NCBI GenBank assembly: GCA_043788295.1 | Contig: JAYVUC010000120.1 | Span: forward strand, 1-64,000 | Origin: UBA2396 sp043788295 | GTDB lineage: Bacteria > Planctomycetota > Phycisphaerae > Phycisphaerales > UBA1924 | Reading direction: 5' to 3' | Length of the DNA stretch: 64,000 bases | In this document: positions 18,799-28,924 of the stretch, piece after piece | How positions within the stretch are numbered: position 1 is the stretch's first letter | How the letters are laid out: each line of letters opens with the position of its first letter | The notes under the pieces: model-generated | Seen by the model: the letters and a program-made list of their open reading frames with translations, nothing else | What the model was told of the DNA's origin: nothing | Database searches by the model: none | Made by a program: the position numbers and the translations under genes

Positions 18799-18885
18799 GC
18801 GTGGGGTATCCTGAGAGGGCCGGAAACCTCCGGCCCAAGTCGGTAGCATACTGCCAAGTGCCGCGGCGTGCTACATTCCACGCGC

Positions 18886-19725
18886 ATGTCGGCCCCACCC
18901 CCACCCCCACTCCTCCCCCCATTCCTACCCCGCAAATCACTCATCGGCATGGTCCACGTCGGGGCCCTCCCCGGCTCGCCGTTCGCCGCCCTGCCCATCG
19001 CCGATCTCGCCCGCCAGGCCGCCGCCGAGGCCAAAGTCCTCGCCGACGCGGGCTTTGACGCCCTCATCATCGAGAACATGCACGACGCCCCGTACGTTCA
19101 TGGCTCCCCCACACCCCACGGCCCCGAGATCACCAGCGCCATGACCCGCGTCGGGCTCGCCGTCCGTGACGCGGCCCCGAATCTGCCCCTGGGCATCCAG
19201 ATTCTCTCGGGCGGCAACCGCGAGGCACTCGCCGTCGCCTTGGCCATCGGCGGCACGTTCATCCGCTGCGAGAACTTCGTCTTCAGCCACGTCGCCGACG
19301 AGGGGCTTTTGGCCCAGGCCGAGGCCGGGCCGCTCTTGCGTTACCGGCGCTCGATCGGCGCCCAGCACATCAAGGTCTTCTGCGACATCAAGAAGAAGCA
19401 CGCCTCGCACGCCCTCACCGCCGACCTCTCCATCGCGGAGGCGATCGAGGGTGCCGAGTTCTTCGGGGCCGACGGCGTCATCATCACCGGCACCGCCACC
19501 GGCAAACCCACCAGCCTCGCCGACCTCGCCCAAGCCCGCGCCGCCACCAAACTCCCCCTCCTCGTCGGCAGCGGCGTCAACCCCGGAGAGCTCGCCCCGC
19601 TCTTCCAGCACGCCGACGCACTGATCGTCGGAAGCTGGATCAAGGTGGACGGCTCATGGAAGAACCCCGTGGACCCACGCCGTGCGGCTGAACTCGTCAA
19701 AGAAGCCAATCGCATTCGGTCTTGA
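18886..19725 (+). CDS. BtpA/SgcQ family TIM-barrel protein
   Basis: A 279-residue protein from the ATG at 18886. After a Pro-rich start it reads KSLIGMVHVGALPGSP and then ALIIENMHDAPY, both characteristic of the BtpA/SgcQ family. Glycine-rich phosphate-binding-like turns follow (GVIITGTATGKP, LLVGSGVNP). Family members are linked to photosystem I stability in cyanobacteria and to sugar operons (SgcQ) elsewhere. The enzymatic reaction is not established. No related pathway genes lie next to it, so its role here is unknown. Confidence 0.75.
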   Translation: MSAPPPPPLLPPFLPRKSLIGMVHVGALPGSPFAALPIADLARQAAAEAKVLADAGFDALIIENMHDAPYVHGSPTPHGPEITSAMTRVGLAVRDAAPNLPLGIQILSGGNREALAVALAIGGTFIRCENFVFSHVADEGLLAQAEAGPLLRYRRSIGAQHIKVFCDIKKKHASHALTADLSIAEAIEGAEFFGADGVIITGTATGKPTSLADLAQARAATKLPLLVGSGVNPGELAPLFQHADALIVGSWIKVDGSWKNPVDPRRAAELVKEANRIRS

Positions 19726-20038
19726 TGCCTTCCGGTGGCCCGGTTCTCCGAACCGGGTCTCTGGTAGCACCGCTCTTCAGAGCAGTGTTGTGGCTACTGG
19801 TGATTCCGAGTCCGGCCGGTGCAGTCGGGAATGGTCCAACTTGGTGACGGCCAAGACCTGATCGCGCCGTCGCACCAATTTACGGCGGCCGCCCTCCGTC
19901 AGCCTGCTGAAGCGGACTGAGAAGGCGGCCCCGGTTCATTCCTTTCTCAAGGGCTGAACCGGGGCCACGTGTGCTTGCATCACCACATTCTCTTCTCTGT
20001 GCCTCTGTGTCGCTTGTGGTGACTCTTCTTCTGTGTCT
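19726..20038. other. Intergenic stretch with dispersed hairpin repeats
   Basis: No gene is visible in these 313 bases. They hold a hairpin repeat at 19734-19757 (GGTGGCCCGGTTCTCCGAAC and on), a second imperfect inverted repeat at 19764-19797 (arms GTAGCAC and GTGGCTAC) and, at 19993-20022, a copy of the 'ctctgtgcctctgtgt' dispersed repeat. The first hairpin recurs twice at 44140-44195. Confidence 0.6.
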
Positions 20039-20728
20039 TCACGCCGCCATCTTCACCGGCGCACTCTCGGTCGAGGCGATGAAGATGGAACCGCCCCCGC
20101 CCACGCGGCCGAAGCGGATGGTGAGGGCCTCGCTCCAGGCCGACGACTGCGAGCCGCGTTTGGACTTGATCGCGTAGGAGACGCTCTGCGTGCCCACGGG
20201 GACGGTCTCGTCGATGAAGGTCTTGCCGCCGACCGAATCGAGCAGCACGAATGCCCCACCATCGATCGAGCGACGCACCGAGTAGATGACGCCGCTGACG
20301 CCCTGGGGCTGGCTGGCCTTCCACTTGACGATGACGTTGCCCTGGCTGTCGAGCGTCGCGACGAGCGTGCTGGGGGCGACGGGGTCGGGGGCGGTGCCGG
20401 GTGCGGCGTTGGGCTCAAGGCCCGCCTGTCCCCACAAGGCCGCGTTGTTGGAGTTCTCGATGAACGCCTTCATCACGTTCACGGTGTCGCGCCCGATGAT
20501 GAGCATGCTGGCGACCTGCGTGTCCTGCGCGGTCGTCGCGTTCTTGGCGGCCTGCTTCGCGGCCTGGGCCGCGTTGTAGGCGTTGCGGGCGGCCTTGGTC
20601 GCGTTGTCCACCGCCGTCACCTGCGCCGCCGTCGTGCCAAACGCGGTGGGCGTGGCGGCCCAGAGCGGCACGTGCGTCTCGAACCACACGATCTGATCGA
20701 GTTTGGGCTGGGAGGGGATGTTGGGCAT
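20039..20728 (-). CDS. Fibronectin type III-like protein of unknown role
   Basis: A 229-residue protein. The ATG at 20726-20728 is chosen because AAAGAGG lies a few bases upstream. There is no signal peptide. Residues about 35-75 are an Ala-rich helical region (AARNAYNAAQAAKQAAKNA). The C-terminal 100 residues read like a fibronectin type III fold (VIVKWKASQPQGVSGVIYSV, then SYAIKSKRGSQSSAWSEAL). Proteins of this form are common in planctomycete genomes without known function. Its 3-prime end abuts a dispersed repeat. Confidence 0.55.
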   Translation of the reverse strand: MPNIPSQPKLDQIVWFETHVPLWAATPTAFGTTAAQVTAVDNATKAARNAYNAAQAAKQAAKNATTAQDTQVASMLIIGRDTVNVMKAFIENSNNAALWGQAGLEPNAAPGTAPDPVAPSTLVATLDSQGNVIVKWKASQPQGVSGVIYSVRRSIDGGAFVLLDSVGGKTFIDETVPVGTQSVSYAIKSKRGSQSSAWSEALTIRFGRVGGGGSIFIASTESAPVKMAA

Positions 20729-21194
20729 GACGGCCTCTTTCTGCGGCGTGGCCGCGTGATGTGATGGAAATGCTTGGAGAGCATCGGGCGCGACAGCCCG
20801 CAACTTCGCCCCAAGCGGAATAGACGCCATATTCGACGCACCACGCGCCCCGATAGACGGCACAGGCGGCGCAGACGGCATAGGCCCAACCACACAGGCC
20901 GCGTACGGCTTCAGGCGGGCCGCATCGGCTTGTCCGACGGGATGGCCCCGAAGAAGTACAAAACGGCGTGGAAGCGCCGACAAAACACATGGCGCTTCAG
21001 AACACCAATCCGATCCAAGAGAAATACCACGCCATTCCACCAAAACACGAAACGGAGAATTGGAAAAAGGACATCTATTTTCTCGCGAACGACACCATCG
21101 AATGAAAACACCGGGAGGTTCGGGAACTTTGCGGGTCGGCGATTCCAGTCGCCGCCAACCTTGCCGTTCGGTCGTGCCCGCGTAGGATCACCGC
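20729..21194. other. 466-base gap without a recognisable gene
   Basis: The gap lies between the divergent Fn3-like gene and the nuclease-helicase gene. Open frames here are shadows with no family resemblance. Base composition shifts: GC falls from about 20940 onwards, at the approach to the lower-GC nuclease-helicase gene. This may mark the left edge of an acquired segment. Confidence 0.45.
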
Positions 21195-23177
21195 ATGGCA
21201 GTGACCATTCACGGCAACATGAACTGCAGGGAATACGACGCGGCGCTGGCTCTCCAACCTATTCTCAGAGAGTTGCTGGGCAGCGATCAGAATGAGGCGC
21301 GAATTGTCGTTGGGGCGTTCACACCAGGAGTCGGCCCAGTTGAGGAAATGGACCTCGTGGTTCTGGCAAGATGTATCAGGCCAATCGCGATACCGACCGA
21401 GTTTCTACCTCAAGACTTGCAATCGAAGCCTGCCGTGCTTAGCGATTTCGCATTGGCCATCGAAGTGAAGGAGCTTCCGCCCGAAAGGATCACTTTCGAG
21501 GGGACGGATGTCAAGGTCAGATATCACCACCGAGTTACGGGCCGACTCGAGGAGAAATCCGCGACAACGCAGGTACAGAAGCAGCCCCATGTACTCCGCG
21601 AGTTCATGGAGAGGCATCGCGGCGAGAAGGCCTCGCCTTGGTGGCTGTCCGCGTTGTGGCTCCGCAATGTTCCCACAGCACAAATTCCTGCTCATTTCAC
21701 CAATGTGCTCGGAGCGTCGCCGCAGGCAAACGACTTTCTCCGCCTTCTGGTCGCCCTGCGCGAAGAAGGTCTTCGCTACAGCATGAAAGAAGGGCACTTC
21801 AAATCCTATCTCAGCTGCTGCTCCAAGAAGCAGTGTGCCGAACTCATAGGTGCGATGGAACTTTTCACGCGCAAGATTGAACCCACGGAGCAAGAGCGGA
21901 AGAAGATTGAGAAAATCACCAAGCGAACCACGTCAAGAGAGATGCCGGGCTATCTCTCGGAAGTCGGCACGCTTCTCTTGCGATTTCGTGGCCGGGGTGG
22001 CTCCGGCAAGACAGTTCGCCTTTTGCAGCTTGCTCACCAACTGCGAGAGGAGAAAGGAAATCGCGTCTTGTTCCTCACGTACAACAAAGCGCTCGCCGCC
22101 GACTTGCGACGTCTCCTTGCGATCATGGGCATACGCGAGAAATCTGACGGAGCGACGATCAGCATTGAAACGAGTCAGAAGTACTTTTACGCAGTACTAC
22201 GAGCTTGGAAAATGGCCCCAGATGGATCATTTGAGGATCAAGGATATGGCGAGCGCTTCGAACTAGCAAAGCAAGAACTCGCGACGCTAATCGGCAAAGA
22301 AGTGGCCACATCACTGCGGAAGGAATCGGTGTGGAACGATGAATCATTTCTTACCGACTGGAACATTGTCATGATTGACGAGGCCCAAGATTGGTTCGAC
22401 TACGAACGAGATATTCTCTCGTCAGTTTTTGGGCCTGAACGACTCGTCATCGCCGATGGGGTTGATCAGTTGACTCGGCGAGATGGACGATGTGACTGGC
22501 TTGCAAATGTGCCGACTGATCGGCGCAAGTCTGTAAATCTCACCAAGAGCCTGCGTCTCAAGTCCAATATTTGTCGCTTTATCCGAGCTTTTGCCGACGA
22601 GGCGGATCTTCCATGGGATCTAGAAATCAACGAGGAAGTTCTAGGTGGTCGAATCATCCTAATTCATGGACCGTACACGCGAGAGCAACACGACTACGTG
22701 ATGAGCGGGCACGCGCGTCTTGGCAACAAGCCTATCGACGCACTGTTTTGCGTCACCACGGCAGCCGGTGCCGCAGGCGGCAACGTTGCGCAACGACTCA
22801 AAGAGTGGGGAGAAAAAGTCTGGGATGGCACGTCGAAGGACATACGCGACACCTACCCGGATGATCTGGCTCAGTTTCGAGTTGTGAGGTACGAGTCTTG
22901 CCGTGGGCTCGAAGGCTGGACAGCCGTCTGCCTCGACTTCGACCGGTTTTCACAGCGTCAGTTCCAGACTCGGAAGGAACAACCCGCCGATTCGTTGTAC
23001 CAAGATCTCGATACTACCGCGAAGCAATTTGCCGCACGCTGGGGGATGATCCCCATGACGCGAGCGATCGACACGCTTGTCCTGCAGGTTAGTCCAGCGA
23101 CGCCGATTGCAGACATACTTCGCCGATTGGCTGCGAAGCATCCGGACTTTGTTGAACAGCGCGGAGAATCGACGTGA
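21195..23177 (+). CDS. NERD-like nuclease fused to superfamily 1 helicase
   Basis: A 660-residue protein. The N-terminal part has a PD-(D/E)xK-type pattern of the NERD kind: MDLVVL with Asp53, then ALAIEVKE with Glu90 and Lys92. A helicase follows: Walker A RGGSGKT at about 267-273, Walker B IVMIDEAQDW at 391-400, LRLKSNICRF as motif IV, RYESCRGLEGW as motif V and MTRAIDTLVL as motif VI. NERD-helicase fusions are frequent in phage-defence islands. The gene stands alone, and its base composition is clearly lower in GC than the flanking housekeeping genes, with more AGA and ATA codons. It was probably acquired. The nuclease call is weaker than the helicase call. Confidence 0.75.
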   Translation: MAVTIHGNMNCREYDAALALQPILRELLGSDQNEARIVVGAFTPGVGPVEEMDLVVLARCIRPIAIPTEFLPQDLQSKPAVLSDFALAIEVKELPPERITFEGTDVKVRYHHRVTGRLEEKSATTQVQKQPHVLREFMERHRGEKASPWWLSALWLRNVPTAQIPAHFTNVLGASPQANDFLRLLVALREEGLRYSMKEGHFKSYLSCCSKKQCAELIGAMELFTRKIEPTEQERKKIEKITKRTTSREMPGYLSEVGTLLLRFRGRGGSGKTVRLLQLAHQLREEKGNRVLFLTYNKALAADLRRLLAIMGIREKSDGATISIETSQKYFYAVLRAWKMAPDGSFEDQGYGERFELAKQELATLIGKEVATSLRKESVWNDESFLTDWNIVMIDEAQDWFDYERDILSSVFGPERLVIADGVDQLTRRDGRCDWLANVPTDRRKSVNLTKSLRLKSNICRFIRAFADEADLPWDLEINEEVLGGRIILIHGPYTREQHDYVMSGHARLGNKPIDALFCVTTAAGAAGGNVAQRLKEWGEKVWDGTSKDIRDTYPDDLAQFRVVRYESCRGLEGWTAVCLDFDRFSQRQFQTRKEQPADSLYQDLDTTAKQFAARWGMIPMTRAIDTLVLQVSPATPIADILRRLAAKHPDFVEQRGEST

Positions 23178-23323
23178 CCCTTCAGCAGGCTGCCCGAGAG
23201 TTTGGGAGCGTGCCACGGCGATCCCCCCTCCGCGTCCCTTTGCGCTCCTCCGCTACCTCCGCGTTCGGCCTTTCCCCCCCACCCCAACCCCCCCACCCTC
23301 TCGCCTGAACCTACCCTCCCTTC

Positions 23324-23482
23324 ATGCGAGAACCATCGGACATGCCCCTCAACAACCCCGCACGCGGCGAACGGCTGCAGCGGGTCATGGCCGACGCGGG
23401 CGTGGCCGCCCGGCGTCAGTGCGAGGCGATCATCGAGCAGGGGCTGGTGAAGGTCAACGAACGCCGGGTGGCATTGACCTGA
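23324..23482 (+). pseudogene. Truncated rRNA pseudouridine synthase (S4 domain only)
   Basis: A 52-codon frame from the ATG at 23324 to TGA at 23480. It encodes GERLQRVMADAGVAARRQ and then CEAIIEQGLVKVNERRV, the N-terminal S4 RNA-binding domain of RluB/RsuA-type pseudouridine synthases. These enzymes normally run 240-300 residues. The whole catalytic domain with its GRLD aspartate is missing. The frame ends at the edge of a short repeat (GCATTGACCT / GCCACTGACCTC) at 23471-23500. It is most likely a remnant left by an insertion or deletion between the nuclease-helicase and ABC-F genes. Confidence 0.7.
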
Positions 23483-23580
23483 AAGCGTGCCACTGACCTC
23501 GTCGTTCCTGCGGCGAAGTCAGTGCGGACAGCCCTGCAAGTGTGGTGAACCCAAAGTCACTGACGTGCCCTTCCCCCCCA

Positions 23581-25482
<1,902 letters not shown>

Positions 25483-25491
25483 ACGACACTC

Positions 25492-25522
25492 GCAAGGATC
25501 ACCCTATCGGGATGATCCTTGC
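25492..25522. terminator. Hairpin between converging genes (dispersed repeat family)
   Basis: GCAAGGATCA and TGATCCTTGC form a perfect 10-base stem around an 11-base loop. It lies just after the ABC-F stop and before the stop of the small gene on the other strand, so it can serve both. Related hairpins occur at 50220-50249 and, degenerate, at 50631-50658, so it is also a mobile repeat. Confidence 0.6.
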
Positions 25523-25536
25523 CACCCCCACCCTGC

Positions 25537-25689
25537 TTACGCCTTCGCTTTGGCGGGCGCAGCGGCCGTGACAGCAGCCTTCACCTGGCTGTCGGGCACA
25601 TGCACTTCGACAACGCCGCTCTTCCACTTGCGGCTCTTGCCGTTGCGCTTCTTGCTCCGCCAGCGGACCTTTTTCTTGATGATCGCCAT
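25537..25689 (-). CDS. Small basic protein, 50 residues
   Basis: A 50-residue, strongly basic protein starting MAIIKKKVRWRSKKRNGKSR. A clear Shine-Dalgarno sequence (CAGGAGCAGTC before the ATG) supports translation. The N-terminal half is rich in Lys and Arg and resembles small ribosomal or nucleic-acid-binding proteins. The C-terminal tail is Ala- and Lys-rich. I do not recognise a family. It stands as a single gene between the ABC-F gene and the PLP enzyme gene. Confidence 0.6.
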   Translation of the reverse strand: MAIIKKKVRWRSKKRNGKSRKWKSGVVEVHVPDSQVKAAVTAAAPAKAKA

Positions 25690-25865
25690 GACTGCTCCTG
25701 ATCCCATTTCCCCGAAACTGATCCCAAACCTCGCCCTGACGGGCTTGGCACCTGGGAGGGAATGATTCGCTCGCTCATGCCTCGGGACCACTCGCCACGG
25801 AAGATCGCCGTGCGATTGACGTACTTTCAAGCACGCCCGCGGTCTGCGGGGAGTACGCTCGTCCC

Positions 25866-27158
25866 ATGCCCACCGACCTTGCTGCCCACGCTCGCCGCCA
25901 ATTTCCAGCACTTGACCGCGGCACGATCTTCCTCGACAACGCTGGCGGGTCGCAGATTCCCATCCAGGCGATCGACGCGGTCCAACGGTACTTTATCGAG
26001 AGTTTCTCGCAAATGGGAGGCGAGTACGACCAGTCGGTCAGGGCAGCCCGAACCGTCAAGACCGCCCACTCGGTCGTCAAGGCCTATCTCAACGGCGGGA
26101 CGCCCGGCTGGGGCCGCCCCGCGGGCTTTGAGGCCGGCCAGGGCTCGGGCGATGTCATTCTGGGCACGTCGACGACCGCGCTCATCCATCTCATCGCCAA
26201 TGCGTACGCCGACGCGCACAGCCAGAGACCGGGCCGAAACCAGATCATCGTCTGCACCGCCGCCCACGAGGCGAACGTGTGGCCCTGGGCAAGGTTGTCG
26301 GGACGCGGGTTCGAGATCGTGCCGTGGCACCTTGAAGCAGAGGGCCTCGGGCTTCGCTCCGGGATGCGTCCCAACATCGGGACGCTCAGGACGTTGCTGA
26401 ATGATCGGACGCTGCTGGTCGCGTTCCCGCAGGTCTCCAACATTCTGGGCGAGACGTGGGACGCAAGGGCCGTCGCCGACGCTGCGCACGCCGTCGGTGC
26501 GCGGGTGATGATCGATGGCGTCGCGTACGCCCCCCACCACGCGCCCGACGTTGTTGCCCTGGCCTGCGACTGGTTCGTCTATTCAACCTACAAGGTGTAC
26601 GGCCCGCACATGGCGGCCCTGTTCGGCACGCACAACGCCTGGGCAGGATTGACAGGCCCCAATCATCCATTCATCCCCCGCGAGGAAACACACCGCAAGT
26701 GGGAGCTTGGTGGCGTCTCGCACGAGGGGTGTGCGGCGATCGCTGCACTGAAGGACTTTGCCGCTGTGCTGTGCGGCGAGGATACGAACGCTCCGATCGA
26801 GCGAGGCGTCTTTGAGCGGGCGTTCAAGATCATCGAGGAACTCGAGAGGCCCCTGACCGAGCGGCTGCTCGCGCACCTTCGCACGAGGAGCAAGGTGAAG
26901 ATAATCGGCTCCGCCGAGGCCGGCCCGGATCGCATCTGCACCGTCGCGTTCACAGTCGAGGGCCGCAAGAGCGCCGACATTGCAAAGGCCGCCAACGCCA
27001 AGGGGCTGGGAATCCGCTTCGGCCACTTCTACTCACGCAGGCTCGTCGAGCGTTTGCGACTCGACCCCGACGACGGCGTCGTTCGGGTGAGCCTTGCCCA
27101 CTACAACACGCCAGCGGAACTTGACCAGCTTTCCGCGCACTTCGACGACACCCTTTGA
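25866..27158 (+). CDS. Class V aminotransferase, cysteine-desulfurase-like
   Basis: A 430-residue PLP-dependent enzyme of fold type I. It begins FPALDRGTIFLDNAGGSQ, like the SufS/CsdA-like TIGR01976 group. The PLP lysine is in STYKVYGPH, the PLP-binding Asp in VMIDGVAYAPHH, and HEANVWPW carries the ring-stacking His. The short active-site Cys loop typical of true cysteine desulfurases is not evident, so the substrate is open: sulfur transfer, kynureninase-like or another amino acid. No suf or isc genes are near. The neighbouring cdsA gene starts 20 bases downstream, so co-transcription is possible. Confidence 0.75.
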   Translation: MPTDLAAHARRQFPALDRGTIFLDNAGGSQIPIQAIDAVQRYFIESFSQMGGEYDQSVRAARTVKTAHSVVKAYLNGGTPGWGRPAGFEAGQGSGDVILGTSTTALIHLIANAYADAHSQRPGRNQIIVCTAAHEANVWPWARLSGRGFEIVPWHLEAEGLGLRSGMRPNIGTLRTLLNDRTLLVAFPQVSNILGETWDARAVADAAHAVGARVMIDGVAYAPHHAPDVVALACDWFVYSTYKVYGPHMAALFGTHNAWAGLTGPNHPFIPREETHRKWELGGVSHEGCAAIAALKDFAAVLCGEDTNAPIERGVFERAFKIIEELERPLTERLLAHLRTRSKVKIIGSAEAGPDRICTVAFTVEGRKSADIAKAANAKGLGIRFGHFYSRRLVERLRLDPDDGVVRVSLAHYNTPAELDQLSAHFDDTL

Positions 27159-27177
27159 GTGCGAATAAACTCCCACC

Positions 27178-28185
27178 GTGAACCTTGAGCGCCTCCGACA
27201 GCTTGCCGTCCCGATCGATGTGCTCGCGCACCCGGTCACACAGCTCATCGTTGCGATCGTCGTGGGCGCGATGGTCCTGTCACCCCTGGGTCTTTGGCTC
27301 TCGTCCAGGCGTGCCAGCCGCACCCCGGAATCCCGGATGACAGCCCGCACCCGCGTGCGCACCTGGCTCCTCATCGCACCGGCGATCCTGGCTCCGATCC
27401 TTCTGGGCCAGCTCTGGACCATGATCGCTATCGGCGTGCTCGCCGTCTTTTGCTACCGCGAGTTCGCAAGAGCAACCGGGCTCTTCAGAGAACGTCTGAC
27501 CTCGGCGATGGTCGCGGCGGGGATCATCGTCTACGCGCTTGTCACGATCGACCATTGGCCCCAGCTCTCTTCGACACTCATGGGGCTCGTGCCTCTGGTC
27601 ATCGCGTGCGTTTCGATTCTCGCGGACCGCCCCGCGGGATACATTCAGCGCGTGGGGCTTGGATGCGGCGCGTTCCTGCTCTTTGGGATCGGCATCGGAC
27701 GCCTGGGATCCTTCGCACAGGACGACAACTTCAGGCCCATCATCCTGCTGCTGCTTTTTTGCACGCAGCTCAACGATCTTGCGGCGTTCGCCTTTGGCAC
27801 CACCATCGGCGGGCCGAAGCTCGTTCCAAACACCAGCCCCGGCAAAACGCTCGCGGGCCACATCGGGGGAACCATCCCCGCCGCCACCGCCGCATACGTG
27901 CTGGGCGGGCTGGTCTTCGCCGGCACATCCATGGATACGCCGCTGCGCCTGGGCGGGTTTGCGATTCTCGTCGCGATCCTTGGCCAGCTCGGCGACCTGT
28001 TATCATCCTCGATCAAACGCGACATCGGCATCAAGGACATGGGCACACTCCTCCCGGGACACGGCGGGCTGCTCGACCGTTTCAATAGCGTCCTGCTCGT
28101 CGCCCCCGGCGCGTATCACTACATCCACTACTTCAACGGCGTCGCCAGGATCGCCCCCGAGCGCATCTTGACTGGGAGCTGGTAA
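27178..28185 (+). CDS. cdsA: Phosphatidate cytidylyltransferase (CDP-DAG synthase)
   Basis: A 335-residue membrane protein with a GTG start. It makes CDP-diacylglycerol from phosphatidate and CTP. The C-terminal family signature is present (SIKRDIGIKDMG, then PGHGGLLDRFNS). The last acidic position of the signature, normally D in LDRxD, is N here. Seven or eight hydrophobic segments are visible. The stop overlaps the plsC start by one base (TAATG). PlsC makes the phosphatidate that CdsA uses, so the pair covers two consecutive phospholipid steps. Confidence 0.85.
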   Translation: MNLERLRQLAVPIDVLAHPVTQLIVAIVVGAMVLSPLGLWLSSRRASRTPESRMTARTRVRTWLLIAPAILAPILLGQLWTMIAIGVLAVFCYREFARATGLFRERLTSAMVAAGIIVYALVTIDHWPQLSSTLMGLVPLVIACVSILADRPAGYIQRVGLGCGAFLLFGIGIGRLGSFAQDDNFRPIILLLLFCTQLNDLAAFAFGTTIGGPKLVPNTSPGKTLAGHIGGTIPAATAAYVLGGLVFAGTSMDTPLRLGGFAILVAILGQLGDLLSSSIKRDIGIKDMGTLLPGHGGLLDRFNSVLLVAPGAYHYIHYFNGVARIAPERILTGSW

Positions 28186-28919
28186 TGCCCGACTGGCAAT
28201 ACAAGCCCGCCAAGGACCTTACGCTCAACTCCGTCGAACGCTTCCGGAGCGAACGCCGAGAGCCAGGGCTTGTCTCATACCTCACCAATCGCGTCGCGAC
28301 GGGCGGCCTGCGAGCGTACTTCCAGATTTATCATCGCCTTCGCATCGAGGGCGCGGAGCACCTTCCGCGTCAGACGCCGTTCGTGCTGATCTCGAATCAC
28401 ACGAGCCACCTCGACGCCCTCGTGCTCGCCGCGTGCCTGCCGCGCTCAGTGCGCGGCTCCACCTACCCGATTGCTGCGGGCGATGTGTTCTTTGAGACCC
28501 CGCGGCTGGCTGTCTTCTCGTCGATGGTCCTCAACGCGCTCCCGATGTGGCGAAAGAAGATCGGCCGCCACGCGCTGGACGATCTCCGCACGAAGCTGCT
28601 CGTGGGTGATTGCGGGTACATTCTTTTCCCCGAGGGCACCAGGAGCCGCGATGGCCGCCCCGGGCCCTTTCGTCCTGGGCTTGGAATGCTGGTCGCGGGC
28701 ACGTCGGTACCCGTGGTGCCGTGCCATCTCGAAGGCTGCCACAAGGCGTTATCGTCGGAACACATGGTGCCGCGCCGCGAGCAGATCCGCCTGCGCGTGG
28801 GCCCCCCGATCTCGTTCGCAAGCGCCACGCAGGATCGAGAGGGCTGGACGCTTGTCACCAAGACGGCTCAGGACGCAGTCTCCGCGCTCTCTGGGCAGCC
28901 CCTGCCCATGGCGAATTGA
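28185..28919 (+). CDS. plsC: 1-acyl-glycerol-3-phosphate acyltransferase
   Basis: A 244-residue PlsC-family acyltransferase. The catalytic HX4D motif is NHTSHLD near residue 70, and the substrate-binding motif is FPEGTRSRDG near 145. It acylates lysophosphatidate to phosphatidate at the inner membrane face. It is coupled to cdsA through a one-base overlap. It converges on the flippase gene, with 5 bases between the ends. Confidence 0.85.
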   Translation: MPDWQYKPAKDLTLNSVERFRSERREPGLVSYLTNRVATGGLRAYFQIYHRLRIEGAEHLPRQTPFVLISNHTSHLDALVLAACLPRSVRGSTYPIAAGDVFFETPRLAVFSSMVLNALPMWRKKIGRHALDDLRTKLLVGDCGYILFPEGTRSRDGRPGPFRPGLGMLVAGTSVPVVPCHLEGCHKALSSEHMVPRREQIRLRVGPPISFASATQDREGWTLVTKTAQDAVSALSGQPLPMAN

Positions 28920-28924
28920 ACCGC

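Noticed and set aside
20774..21295. 173-codon Arg- and His-rich plus-strand frame before the nuclease-helicase
   Set aside because: No family resemblance, odd composition, and it runs through the start of the supported gene in another frame.
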